Assembly (NCBI GenBank): GCA_014529385.2
Contig: CM043946.1
Location: 38,452,058-38,516,057, forward strand
Direction: 5' to 3'
From: Adiantum capillus-veneris
Taxonomy: Eukaryota > Streptophyta > Polypodiopsida > Polypodiales > Pteridaceae
Length of the DNA stretch: 64,000 nt
The position numbers were made by a program, and so were the translations under genes. This document shows positions 33,690 to 43,914 of this stretch, in pieces. The notes beneath the pieces are model-generated. The model saw only the letters and a list, made by a program, of their open reading frames with translations, had not been told where the DNA came from and ran no database searches. How positions within the stretch are numbered: position 1 is the first letter of the stretch; every line of letters begins with the position of its first letter.

Positions 33690-34430
33690 TTTTTGTACTT
33701 AATTCTACTTTCAAACAAAACATTTTGGGGCTACAACAACCACGTACATTGGTTAAGAACCCATTAACTCTAGTTTTGTGGATTTTGCCGTTTACATCTT
33801 GTAATCGATAGGTGCCATTGAAGTGTTACTACAAAATAATCTAGGTTCCTTCCCATCTTGGCATGAACTTGTATCCTTGCATGTGCCAAAAACATTGTCA
33901 TATCTAAGGACTAGCATTCGTTCCACCAATAGTGAGTGTTTAGTAAAATTTTAGGTGTTTTGAGTTTTGTAGGTGGTGTAGTAGTTAATGGCATCATCTC
34001 TGCCTAGCTCCAAGCATTCCAGATCAAGTATTCATTGTTTTAATTGTTTCTTCATGTTGTCACTTTCTCTATTTAACACTCTCAAGCTTGTTAATTACAC
34101 TTCAATTGGTAAAATGGACTCCTTGCCATACACAAGCTTAAAATGACTGTACCCAAGTGATGTTCTAGAAGGCATTCTCAAGAGACGCCCATAGTGCTAT
34201 GGAAAAATGCCTATCGCAATGCCCAGGATTTCTACTGCCCTACTTAGTGACGATTTTACAAGGCATTTCGTTTGCCTTTTCTACCAATCCATGAAACTAA
34301 GGGTAACTCTAGAATGCTACCTGTGGATGCCTACCTTCTCCATCAATTGTCCAACTAAGCCAACTTTAAAGCCAAGCCCTCTGTATGAGATGATCTCAAG
34401 TGGAGTATAAAACCTAGGTCAAATGCTTCA
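33690..34430 (-). pseudogene. Ty3 integrase C-terminal relic, minus strand
   Basis: On the minus strand, in broken frames, one reads E-I-I-S then a G-L-G-F-K block near 34380, where D-R-G-P-G-F is expected. Next come L-V-Y-G-K-E-S-I-L-P-I-E-V near 34120 and a D-D-A-I-N-Y-Y block. M-L-V-L-R-Y-D-N lies near 33910, followed by W-E-G and N-G-T-Y-R-L-Q-D-V-N-G-K-I-H-K near 33800. These are the end of the integrase core and the C-terminal module of a Tat-like element related to the one at 27.5 kb. It is fully decayed. Confidence 0.65.
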
Positions 34431-34616
34431 CCTGTTTAACCTTTACTACCTCTATTGGTTGTGTCTCTTTAGAGCTTGTGGCCCATCACTGGGGCACTGC
34501 AAGTTGTGCATGACTCCTCTGATGACTCAGTGGATTTGGCATGCATATGCAGCTTCTTATCCTTTGATGCGAGATACTTTAACTACTTCAACACAGTCTC
34601 CAAGTTGTTGCAACTA

Positions 34617-34870
34617 TGGAGATCTTGGAGAGAGAGGACTACGGGGGAGTTTGTAAAGAGAGAGGATGGGTTTAAATAAATGGGCGACTTTGAAGAGAGA
34701 ATGGCTGAGAAAATGGTCATTTGTTGGCAAAAATTAGTTTTTTCTACCATATGATATATTCAAGGTTTTTGGAGGGTGCAAATGAGAATTATATCGATGT
34801 TGAAAGGAAAGAATGGTGGACCCCAGCCCCTCCCTCCACTCCCTTTCTACTTTTTAGAGGGTATAGTTAT
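34617..34870 (+). repeat. Diverged direct repeat, copy 2
   Basis: Partner of 32240-32580. The minus-strand integrase relic lies between the two copies, so they might be remnants of LTRs or of a duplicated host segment. No TG...CA ends were found. Confidence 0.6.
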
Positions 34871-35367
34871 GGCCACCACCCTCCTCATATTTTTCAATGG
34901 ATAATCACCCCTTAAGCTAAAGGGTCCTTTTGGGGTTCACGTTTTTCTTAATGTACTTTTGACCCAAGTAATTACCTAGCACAAATAAGAAAACATTTCC
35001 TACGTTCACATATTTCCCATTATATACCACTAAATACAAAACCTTTTTTTTTTGTAAATGCAACTTCCCACCCTTTTATGACCTGATCGTCTCTTGTACA
35101 TTTACGTGGTACTATATGTTAACCTTTGGAAAATCCCCCACAAACCCCCCATGAATTTGAGCTCTTGGATTTTGTAGCTTTCTTTATGGTCCATGATGAA
35201 TCCTTCCCTTTTTCAGAAGGAGATTTTGTACTCCAAACTTATATTTTAGAATTTCATGGAGGCTAAAATGAATAAATTTTCTCTCTGCTTTGCTTACTAG
35301 ATCTCTTATCATTTCCACTCTTGAATGAATATCCACTTTATAAAAAGAACCAAAGATACACCCAAAA

Positions 35368-35370
<3 letters not shown>
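34871..35370. other. Unassigned spacer
   Basis: No gene or element recognised. Confidence 0.4.

Positions 35371-35450
<80 letters not shown>
35371..35450. repeat. Compound (TG)n(AG)n microsatellite
   Basis: TG repeats at 35371-35398 pass directly into AG repeats at 35399-35450. A Ty3 element starts 18 bp further on. Confidence 0.97.
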
Positions 35451-35451
<1 letters not shown>

Positions 35452-35468
35452 CATGTATGGACTATTTA

Positions 35469-35621
35469 TGTTAGGAAACCGGCAAGGCCGGACTAGACAA
35501 GGCAGGGCCGGGCTACGCGGTGTGGAATGGGGAGTCCAACTAGGGCAAAGGGCCAAGGGCATGCCTATGTAAAGGGTGGTTGGGTGGTGGACTCTCAAGC
35601 TCTAGTCACCCCTGTCTTACA
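35469..35621 (+). repeat. 5' LTR of the 153-bp-LTR chromovirus
   Basis: Starts TGTTAGGAAACCGG and ends CCTGTCTTACA. The TATA-like site reads CCTATGTAAAG here and CCTATATAAAG in the 3' LTR, so this promoter has been damaged. Confidence 0.93.
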
Positions 35622-35622
35622 T

Positions 35623-35634
35623 TGGTATCAGATC
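35623..35634 (+). other. Initiator-Met primer-binding site
   Basis: TGGTATCAGATC follows the LTR with one base between. It matches the standard TGGTATCAGAGC in 11 of 12 positions. Confidence 0.85.
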
Positions 35635-36415
35635 ATGGTCTATTTTGGGCAAGAGGGCGTGGAGCTTTTTGCATGCTCCTCTCTTTGAGGGAGTGAAGAG
35701 CCGCCTGCTAAGGGGGACAACAAAGTCCCACTGTGTGAGAAGCGCCGCTAGTGCCGGGAGGGAAGCGACCTCAACCTCCGGCATACGCTGTGTGGCTTAG
35801 CCCAGCGGATGCGCACTGAGGAGGGGAGGATTTTTTGTCACAGTGGTGACACCCAACAAGCAACGCAGGGGAGCCTCTCTCTCTCCCTCGCCCTCGCGGC
35901 ACTACCGTGGTCCCCATAGCCGACTAGAGGGGTTTTTTTTTCACACACAAGGCACCCAAAGGCCTTTGGCCTTGGGCAATTCATCAAAAAATATCAAGCT
36001 AGGATATGTGCCCACCTGGGGACACACCCCATACCCAAGCTAGGGTGTTCCAAGGTTGTCGGCCGAGATCCGACACAAGCATAGGCAAGGGGCCACCGAA
36101 TTCTAGGCAAACTGTCCGAATTACAGAAATTGTAGAAGTTGATAGAAGTGAAAGTTTGACGGAGTTGAAGTTTCGAAAGAATAGCTATTGAAATTTCTTC
36201 CTTTGAGAAGATTCAGTTGTCAACGACGTTTCAATCAGTACAAATTTTTGTCGGCATCGTCAAGCATAGTTGATTCAACTATCAAGAGCTTGCCGAGTTC
36301 CATATACGGCGGACTACTATCGATTTTGACAAAGTTAGCACGGCTACTCTACTTTGCGAGTGCTCCCAATATCAGGTATATTTTCTGAGTACTTCTTTCA
36401 CCGCACTGTGTAGCC
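35635..36415 (+). other. Leader of the chromovirus, no gene seen
   Basis: About 780 bp between primer-binding site and gag start, GC-rich at first. Only chance frames are present. Confidence 0.5.
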
Positions 36416-37520
36416 ATGGATTCGGATATCAATATGACATTCGATTTTGAGCAAAGTAATCATGATCCTACCAATGATGGCCCGCGGCAGGATCCTCTCA
36501 AGGAGAGTAATCGTGACGCTATGGTAGGAGAAGATATTTATGAGTTGCTCGATATTCAAGAATTTTGTGCACTTCAGACACGCATGACAATCATGGATGA
36601 CAATTTTAATGCTTTAAATGAAAATGTTACTAAACTTTCCACATTAGTAATTCAATTAAAGCATCAGTAGTCTAAGAGTCCTGCTGACACCCACATGCAT
36701 TAGCACGTTGGCACACAAGGGAAAGGCCCAATTAATGATGCGTTGCATACTCTCACTGCCAAAGAGGTGGATGACTTGTTAAAGAACTTTAAACCACCAG
36801 TCTTTAAGGGCGAAGACCAAGACCGCAATAAGGATGCAGTGAACATCTTTCTCAGCAAATGGGATGGAATTCACGCCTTAAGGCGTACTCCGGATGCAGT
36901 CAGATCTCAGCAAACGAGCTTAACTCTGGAAGGCAAGGCCTACAAATTGTGGATGAACATCATACCACAGAGTTGGGCAGCCTTTGAAGCAATGTTAAAC
37001 AAGGATTTTTGCCTACTAATGAGGCCGATCGGAATTGGACGGCTTGGGACACATGTTCCATGCGCCAATACCCATCACTCCTTGAGTATATCTCTCACTA
37101 TCGGGATGTTATACTCAAGTTGGAAGGCTTGGATACCTTTTAACAAGTACGAGAGTTCATACGAGGTCTGACACCTGAGCTTAAGAAGTATATCAAGACC
37201 CAAGACCCTAAAACACTTGAGGAAGCCATAGTGAAATCATATATTCACGATGACCCTGATGAGAAGAAATTACATAATAGTAACGTGCCTGCTAGTATAC
37301 ATGGTAATATACGCACGCAGTATGGGAACAATAAAAGAAAATTTATAGTTGCAAATTCAGATGCATCTAAAAAATCCAAGGGGTCCAGGGGTCCTCTTTC
37401 TCCTGAGGATTTTGATAAAGCCAAGAAAGAGAAGTTATGTTTTCAATGTTTAGGAAGAGGTCATGGAAAAAAAGACTGTCCTAAGGGGAAATCTGCTGCT
37501 AAGGGGAAGGAGAAAGCAAT
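36416..37520 (+). pseudogene. Gag of the 153-bp-LTR chromovirus
   Basis: The ATG at 36416 opens M-D-S-D-I-N-M-T-F-D. A TAG ends that frame at 36668; a further stop lies near 36703. The conserved gag part starts near 36743: F-K-P-P-V-F-K-G, W-D-G-I-H-A-L-R, L-T-L-E-G-K-A-Y-K-L-W. It is broken by a frameshift near 37010 and a TAA at 37141, then resumes with V-R-E-F-I-R-G-L-T-P-E-L. A CCHC zinc knuckle, C-F-Q-C-L-G-R-G-H-G-K-K-D-C at 37438-37479, binds element RNA. This is a normal chromovirus gag layout with all its landmarks, only interrupted. Confidence 0.85.
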
Positions 37521-37649
37521 GCACACAGTGCAACTACTACCTCTTGAGTCTTCCTCGAAATTCTCCACAGTGGAAGTAACACACAATAAGGTGGTGCATG
37601 AATGCTGTCTCACAGCTTCCATGTGGCAACAAACCTTTGGACCACATGA

Positions 37650-38035
37650 GTTAGTACGTATGCAAAAATATCTGCAAGGGCACAAGGTGCGCATCTTGGT
37701 AGATGACGGTGCTACTCACAATTTCATCAATTATGGATTGGTGAAAAAGCTCAAACTCCGAGTACCCACCGCTACAAATTAGCAATGATGAATGGACTTG
37801 ATACTGAAATATGGGATACTCAATGCCGAGCCGTTCCATTGGAAGTACAAGGGTACTCTACTTGTTTGGATTTTCAGGTTATGAACATGAAAAGGGCTGA
37901 TGTGGTTCTTGGTAGGGAGTGGTTGCATAGCCTAGGACCATCACTGAAGCATAGCTATGAGCACAACAACTTGATGTTTGAATCCCATGGCGCACATGTG
38001 TTGTTGTTAGGAAAAAAGATATACCTTCATCGCCA
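37650..38035 (+). pseudogene. Protease of the 153-bp-LTR chromovirus
   Basis: V-R-I-L-V-D-D-G-A-T-H-N-F-I (about 37687-37728) is the retropepsin active-site block, with D-D-G-A where D-S-G-A is usual. A shift near 37780 precedes the rest: C-L-D-F-Q-V-M and D-V-V-L-G-R-E-W-L-H-S-L-G, the usual protease C-terminal block, near 37899-37935. Confidence 0.85.
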
Positions 38036-38044
38036 CTGATTTAT

Positions 38045-38971
38045 ACCGCTGAGCTTATGCAGCTCGTTTTTTATAATGAAATAGATCAGGTTTTCTTGTG
38101 TTACTCACTGTCTCATTTTCTTTCTAACATTGAGTATGTTGAACTTTCCTCAACGCCGCATGCTTCTCTCTCCTCTATTCCACCAATTGCTAATTCTAAA
38201 CAAGCAAACGTTTTTAGTGAATTACAACAATTATTAAAGGAATTCCAAGATGTATTTCCTAATGATTTGCCATCAGGATCACCGCCGACACGATCAATAC
38301 AACATAGCATTGACGTGGTCGCAGGCTGTAAACCCGTTAGTAAACCACCTTACCGTATGAGTTACTCAGAAGCTGCTGAGGTGGAACGTGAGCTTGCTAA
38401 CTACCTTACCAGAGGGTTTATACAACCTAGTTCTTCACCATGGGCTTCGCCTATCCTTTTAGTGAAGAAAAAGGACGGTAGTATGCGCATGTGCGTAGAC
38501 TACCGGGGCTTAAATGCGGTTACGGTTAATAACAAATACCCATTGCCAAGAGTAGATGAGTTATTTGATAAGCTAACTCATGCTCGCATTTTTATGAAAA
38601 TCGGCTTGCGGTCAGGATATCACCAAGTCCGTACTCGGCTTGCCGATATACCTAAGACTGCATTCCGAACACGGTCTGGACACTACGAGTTTTTGGTGAT
38701 GCCCTTCGGGTTAACCAATGCGCCCGCAACATTCATGACACTTATGGATAGTGTCTTGAAGCCATTTTTGGGCAAATTTTTCATTGTTTTCCTCGATGAC
38801 ATCCTAGTTTATAGTGCTTCTGAAGAAGAGCACTTACAACATCTCAGGCAGGTGTTTGAGTTGTTACGTACAAACAAGTTATATGCTAAGGAATCTAAAT
38901 GTGATTTTCTAAAAGATGAAATTTATTATTTAGGGCATGTTATTTCAGCTCATGGCCTATACATGGATTAG
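38045..38971 (+). pseudogene. Reverse transcriptase of the 153-bp-LTR chromovirus
   Basis: A 304-codon open stretch carries the complete [49 protein letters not shown] and the F-L-D-D catalytic box near 38790. The first catalytic aspartate, normally in [10 protein letters not shown], is glycine here ([10 protein letters not shown], near 38600). The enzyme would therefore be dead even where the frame is open. A TAG at 38969 and a TGA near 38997 separate it from RNase H. Confidence 0.9.
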
Positions 38972-39013
38972 TCCAAAGTGGATTCCATCAGAAAATGACC
39001 TCCTCCAAAAAAT

Positions 39014-39600
39014 TTGGAAGAATTACAGTTATTTTTCGAATTTGCAGGTTTTTATCAAAGGTTCGTTAAAAACTATGCTCAAATTGATGTTCCTATGACG
39101 GATCAACTTAAAGGCAAAGGAAAAGCTTTTCAGTGGGGATCCGCTCAACAACACAGTTTTGATACGCTCAAGGACGCATTAGCTACAGCTCCTATACTGG
39201 CTATTGTTGATCCTTTGAAACCATTTGTTTTGGAAACGGATGCCAGTGATCATGCTATTGGAGCAGTCCTGTTACAAAACGCACAGCCAAGAGCATTTGA
39301 AAGTAAGAAGCTTAATGTAGCTCAGCAGAACTATTCTTCTTACGAATACGAACTCTATGCAATAGTGTCTGCCTTAAAGACATGGCGGCATTATCTGTAT
39401 GGTGCTTAGTTCCAGATTGTGTTTGACCATGAAAGCATCAAATGGTTTACACAACAAACAGATTTAAAGGGTCGAAAAGCCAGGTGGGCCGAGATCCTTC
39501 AGGAATATGATGCCAAGCTAAGGTATCGCAAAGGACGATACAATGTAGTGGCAAACACTCTAAGTAGAATGCTAGAGATCAATTTGCTCTTGTTCACGGA
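39014..39600 (+). pseudogene. RNase H of the 153-bp-LTR chromovirus
   Basis: The thumb block F-A-G-F-Y-Q-R-F-V is followed by the RNase H blocks F-V-L-E-T-D-A-S-D-H-A-I-G (Asp), Y-E-Y-E-L-Y-A-I-V-S-A-L-K (Glu) and V-F-D-H-E-S-I-K-W-F (Asp). The last block reads V-V-A-N-T-L-S-R where V-A-D-A-L-S-R is usual, so the fourth catalytic Asp is Asn. A TAG at 39407 interrupts the frame. Confidence 0.88.
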
Positions 39601-40021
39601 ACTTCATAGTGAATTTTTAGATTCTCTCAAGGGTAAATATGAGCATGATGAAGCATATTCCAAAGTGTGGAGCCATGTTCAAAAGAGGGATCCTTCTCAC
39701 TCCAATGACGCTAGTGTACAATTAACCTATACACCTAGTTCTCCTTTATCAAGTGATGAACTACAGCGATGGAAGCATTTTACCATCGACAATGGGTACC
39801 TAATCCACAAGGAGAGAGTTTGTGTACCGACGGACACGGACATTCGGTGCCAACTTCTTTATGAATGTCATGATAGTCCAAGTGCAGGGCACCCGGGGAT
39901 TAGACAACAAGCATTAATCAAGTGGAAAGACCGACCTGAAGAAGGTGCCACTTGGGAAAACATTAGTGTTCTTAAGAAGAAGTTTCCCACTTTGGTTTTT
40001 GAGGACGAAAACTCTTCTTAA
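39601..40021 (+). pseudogene. Integrase remnant fused to a chromodomain fragment
   Basis: The open frame keeps the start of the integrase zinc finger (C-H-D-S-P-S-A-G-H-P-G-I, about 39866-39901). It then passes without a break of frame, near 39910, into A-L-I-K-W-K-D-R-P-E-E-G-A-T-W-E, the second half of a chromodomain, and ends at a TAA at 40019. The CC half of the zinc finger, the whole D-D-E core and the GPY/F module, several hundred residues, are missing. Integrase would join cDNA to the genome and the chromodomain would steer it to chromatin. This protein could not catalyse integration. Confidence 0.9.
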
Positions 40022-40032
40022 GGGGGGAGTAA
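40019..40032 (+). other. Polypurine tract of the 153-bp-LTR chromovirus
   Basis: TAAGGGGGGAGTAA directly precedes the 3' LTR start TGTCAGG. It overlaps the stop codon of the pol frame. Confidence 0.9.
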
Positions 40033-40185
40033 TGTCAGGACACCGGCAAGGCCAGACTAGACAAATTAGGACCGGGCTAGGCGGTGTGGAACACAGAGTC
40101 CAACTAGGACAAAGGGCCAAGGGCATGCCTATATAAAGGGTGGTTGGGTGGTGGACTCTCAGGCTCTAGTCACCCCTGTCTTACA
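40033..40185 (+). repeat. 3' LTR of the 153-bp-LTR chromovirus
   Basis: Direct repeat of 35469-35621, same ends, with an intact CCTATATAAAG TATA-like box at about 40128-40138. Confidence 0.93.
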
Positions 40186-41062
40186 ATTTAGCAAGAGCAA
40201 TTGGTGACATCCAGATTGTATTTTAACTCTAATATACATAAGGTTTCATGTTTATAGGCTGGGATTAAGCAGCTTGTCATCAGGGGTAGCAAGATAAATT
40301 TGAAGTAAAGCAACCCATGAGTCTTTGTAACAACATATTTGAAGGGCCTCCAAATATTTTAGCTTTACTTGTTCAATAGTGTGTAGTTTTAGCATAGAAT
40401 TGGACAAACAGTAGACTTTGATGAGAAAAAATCTGGAAAATTAAGCTGTGCACAATTTTGGGATGAAATTATGCACTCATTCTTCCACGATTGATCTTTT
40501 CTTCATCAACCCCTCCCTAATCTATCAAAGCATAGAAGGGTGTTCTATTGGTTGTTTCAGGAATTTTGAAGGTTCGCTAGGTTTTGGGCTTACACACCCT
40601 CTAATATATGTTCTTCCATCGCAAACATGTTGTATTTTTTTCACATTGATTATAGTTACTGTACTAGGCTCTCAAATAAATCATTGAATTTAAGTTGTTG
40701 CTTCCATGTAAGGACCACCACAACATCTAGGTAATGGACCACTTGAATTTGAATCTCACAATTATCTCTACCCTTTTTAGTTTGTGCCATTTGATGGAGA
40801 TGATGTTTGTATCATTATAATCCATGAATTGAGCTTCAATTATGAATGTTGTAGTTAATTCAAACGCCCAAATTTTGTATTGATGGATCACTTACCATTA
40901 CCCAAAAATGGCAAGTGTTCAAGTAATTCATAAGCCAATTTGTGCATCAGCAACAAACAATTGGGGAAGAGACATGAATTTTGGGACGTGGTCTTGTTTT
41001 GGAGACCAAAGCAGGAGGCCCTGACCATGTAGAGTACTAACCTCAACTAATAGATGATATTG

Positions 41063-41068
<6 letters not shown>
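40186..41068. other. Unassigned spacer
   Basis: No gene or element recognised. The first five bases are the right-hand ATTTA target duplication. Confidence 0.45.

Positions 41069-41100
<32 letters not shown>
41069..41100. repeat. (GA)n microsatellite
   Basis: Sixteen GA units. A second Ty3 element begins 30 bp downstream. Confidence 0.97.
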
Positions 41101-41101
<1 letters not shown>

Positions 41102-41130
41102 GTGCCTTGTTTTTTTAAATATCCTTTGTT

Positions 41131-41614
41131 TGTAATAGGACTTATTCTGCAAAGTTTTGATGAATATTTTTGTTTAGAGTACATTTTGTTCATTTCAGCG
41201 TTTTTCCACAGTATAGGACTTCATTCTAATCGTTCTCGTGAAGTTTCAAATTTTGACCCGAGACACCTCTCGGGAGCCAATTTTGAGGGTACTATGGTCA
41301 AAATTTGGAAAAGTTTTGTATGTAGCACTTGTAGCCTTTGAAACGAGGAAAAATATTGCTTCTTTGTGTTTTTGTTGGTTCTTGCATTTTGATGCCCATT
41401 TCAGCCCATAGATTAGAGAAAAAGTGAGAAAATGCTGTTTTAGACTGTTTTTGTGAAAATTGCTGACTTGCAAGTAATTTTTCGGGCAAATTGAGCAAGA
41501 TATGGATTTTTTCGCATCTCACAACTTTCGAAGAGCTCGATGAGACGAACAAATTCATGTGAGACAGACCTAGTCAAATTCTGAACCGTTTGGGAGTTAC
41601 GGCTCGCTGAAAAT
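41131..41614 (+). repeat. Truncated 5' LTR of the second chromovirus-like element
   Basis: Matches the first 485 bp or so of the 3' LTR up to GGCTCGCTGAAAAT, with a few percent differences by eye, then switches to pol sequence. Confidence 0.9.
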
Positions 41615-42755
41615 AGCTAGACGAATTAAAAGATGAACCTGAAAAGGGAAAGGGATAAAATCCTGAGTATATGGATAAGCTCCTTGATGAATTCAAGGAT
41701 GTTTTTTCCAATGACCTGCCCGGTATGCCTCCTCCTAGATCCTTGGACCATGGAATAGACCTTTATCCGGGATCTTAACCATACTCCAGGGCCCCTTACA
41801 AGTTCAACATAGATGAACTTAAAGAACTAAAACTCCAACTTGATGGCTTGCTAACGAAAGGGTTAATGAGGCCTAGTGTATCCCCTTGGGGTAGCCCTGT
41901 TCTTTTCCAGAGGAAGAAGGATGGGACTTATTGACTTTGCATTGACTACCGGGGGCTTAACGAACGAACCATTAAAAACAAATATCCCCTTCCGCACATC
42001 GATGAGTTACTGAGTCAACTTAGCGGTGCCCAAGTATTTTCAAAGCTTGACCTACGATCTGGATACCACCAGATCATACTAAGGAAGGAGATATTTTTAA
42101 AACTGCTTTTCGTACACGATATGGACACTTTGAGTTTACAGTTTTGGCTTTCGGTTTAACTAATGCACCGACGACATTCATGTGTTTGATGAACACTATC
42201 TTTCATCCATTTCTTGATGACTTTATTTTGGTATTTTTGGATGACATCTTTGTTTATTCTAAGAATGAAAAGGATCATGAATTGCATCTAAGGAAAACTC
42301 TAGAAATCCTGCGTGAACATCAATTGTATGCCAAGCTGAGTAAGTGTTTCTTTGCCAAAGAGAAAATTGTATATCTGGGAAGGGTAATTTCAAAAGAGGG
42401 CATTCATATTGATCTTGATAAAGTCAAGGAAATTGTGAAATGGCCAACACCCAAAACCGTGAGGGATGTGAGGAGCTTTATGGGGTTAGCACAGTATGAA
42501 CGAGCTCATATTAAATATTTTTCCAAGATTGCAAGCCATTTAACTGAATTAACAAAGAAAAACAAGGGTTTCTTTTGGTCTGAATCATGTCAAACTGCTT
42601 TTGAAACATTGAAAACAAGGGTGGCTGAAAATTGTATTTTGAAAATCCCAGAACTAAGGAAACCTTTTGTGGTAACATGTGATGCAAGTGGGGAACAAAT
42701 GGGATGTGTCTTGTGCCAAAAGGGGAGAGTTGTGGCGTATGAATATAGGAAGTAG
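41615..42755 (+). pseudogene. Reverse transcriptase of the second chromovirus-like element
   Basis: Blocks in order: [37 protein letters not shown] and [10 protein letters not shown] with the first catalytic Asp present. After a one-base shift near 42080 come [11 protein letters not shown] and V-F-L-D-D-I-F-V-Y-S. The thumb and the first RNase H Asp block (V-V-T-C-D-A-S-G) follow to 42755. A TAA at about 41777, a TGA at about 41932 and a TAG at 42753 interrupt it. The first two look like C-to-T changes of Gln and Arg codons. Confidence 0.9.
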
Positions 42756-43841
42756 AGGAGACATGAAGTGAATTACCCTGTACATGATTTGGAATTGGGA
42801 GCTGTTGTTCATGCATGGAAGCATTGGCGTCATTTGTTGCTTGGTGTGAAATTTGAATTAAGGACTGATCATCAGAGTTTAAAGTATATTTTCACTCAAC
42901 CATTGCTTAACAATAGGCAAAAGCGTTGGTTGCAGCTGCTATGTGAGTATGATTTTGATCTAAAATATTTGGTTGAGAAAGAGAACAAGGTTGCCGATGC
43001 ATTGAGTCATAGGCCCATGTATAATTTGTTGACTATTGTGCGGTCCAATTTGATTGATGATATACATGCTGAAGTTGAAAATGATTCTTTTTATATGCCT
43101 ATTTTGAAATTCTTGCGTGAAAATATTGGTGAGATGTATGAGAACAGATATCACTTGTATAAGGGAAATCTGTATTATTATGACCGCTTGTGTATTTCTG
43201 CAAATTCTGCTTTTAAGAGTCAAATTGTGCATGAGTGTCATAATTCACCTTTTTCTGGTCATCCTGGATTGAATAAGACATACGAAAAGATTAAAAGCTC
43301 ATTCTTTTGGCCGCGTATGAAATTGGATGTTAAGAATTATGTGCGTGAGTGCTTTCAATGTCAACAAGTTAAGATTGAGCATAAGAGGATGCCTGGTGAC
43401 CTTCAACCCTTAGACATTCCTTTACAGAAGTGGGAGTCTATATCCATGGATTTTATCATTAGACTTCCTACTACTCGTGGAGGATATGATTCGATCTTTG
43501 TGGTGGTAGATAGACTCACAAAACAAGCTCACTTTTTTCCTGTAAAAATAATTGATACTGCATTGACCATTGCATGCTTGTTTGTGAAAGAGATATTAGC
43601 TTACAAGTTGGAATTGCCTTCTCATGTCAAAGTGCATCCTGTTTTCCATGTAAGTTTATTGAAGAAGTATGTGGCTAATCCTTGTCATGTTTTGCAGGAG
43701 AGATATGACCTTCTAGATGATGGGTCATTGAAAATAGAACCAGAGACGATTCTTGATCGTAGAGTTAGACAGCTTAGGAGTAGGACTCTTGTTGAAGTTT
43801 TGATTAAGTGGGATATGTATCCCGTAGAAGATGCCTCCTGA
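42756..43841 (+). pseudogene. RNase H and deleted integrase of the second chromovirus-like element
   Basis: A 357-codon open frame. It starts within RNase H (H-D-L-E-L-G-A-V-V-H-A-W-K, R-T-D-H-Q-S-L-K, V-A-D-A-L-S-H) with the catalytic residues retained. The integrase zinc finger is complete (H-E-C-H-N-S-P-F-S-G-H-P-G and C-F-Q-C-Q). The first core Asp is present in S-M-D-F-I-I-R-L-P. Near 43595 the frame jumps from C-L-F-V-K-E-I to A-Y-K-L-E-L-P and the GPY/F-side block H-P-V-F-H-V-S-L-L-K-K. The second Asp and the Glu of the core are therefore missing. It ends with a chromodomain-like V-E-V-L-I-K-W and a TGA where Trp is usual. Confidence 0.9.
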
Positions 43842-43901
43842 GTTTAGATGTTTTGCATGTCGAATACCCCTCCTTCCAACTCTGAGGACAAAGTTAATTT
43901 T

Positions 43902-43914
43902 GACTAGGAGAGAA
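43902..43914 (+). other. Polypurine tract of the second chromovirus-like element
   Basis: ACTAGGAGAGAA immediately precedes the 3' LTR start TGTAATAGG. Confidence 0.75.

Larger units (their letters stand above)
35469..40185 (+). mobile_element. Chromovirus-type Ty3 element with 153-bp LTRs, integrase deleted
   Basis: Direct repeats of 153 bp (35469-35621 and 40033-40185) with TG...TACA ends flank gag, protease, RT, RNase H, and an integrase that has lost its core but retains a chromodomain fragment. A perfect 5-bp target duplication ATTTA lies at 35464-35468 and 40186-40190. A primer-binding site and a purine tract are in place. I counted 15 mismatches between the two LTRs, about 10 percent, so the insertion is fairly old although its ends are intact. 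Several stops, a frameshift and catalytic changes make it inactive. Confidence 0.93.

Noticed and set aside
35622-35640. Possible tRNA-related sequence TGGTATCAGATC
   Set aside because: It is the primer-binding site of an LTR element (complement of a tRNA 3' end), with no cloverleaf around it. No tRNA gene was found anywhere in the window.
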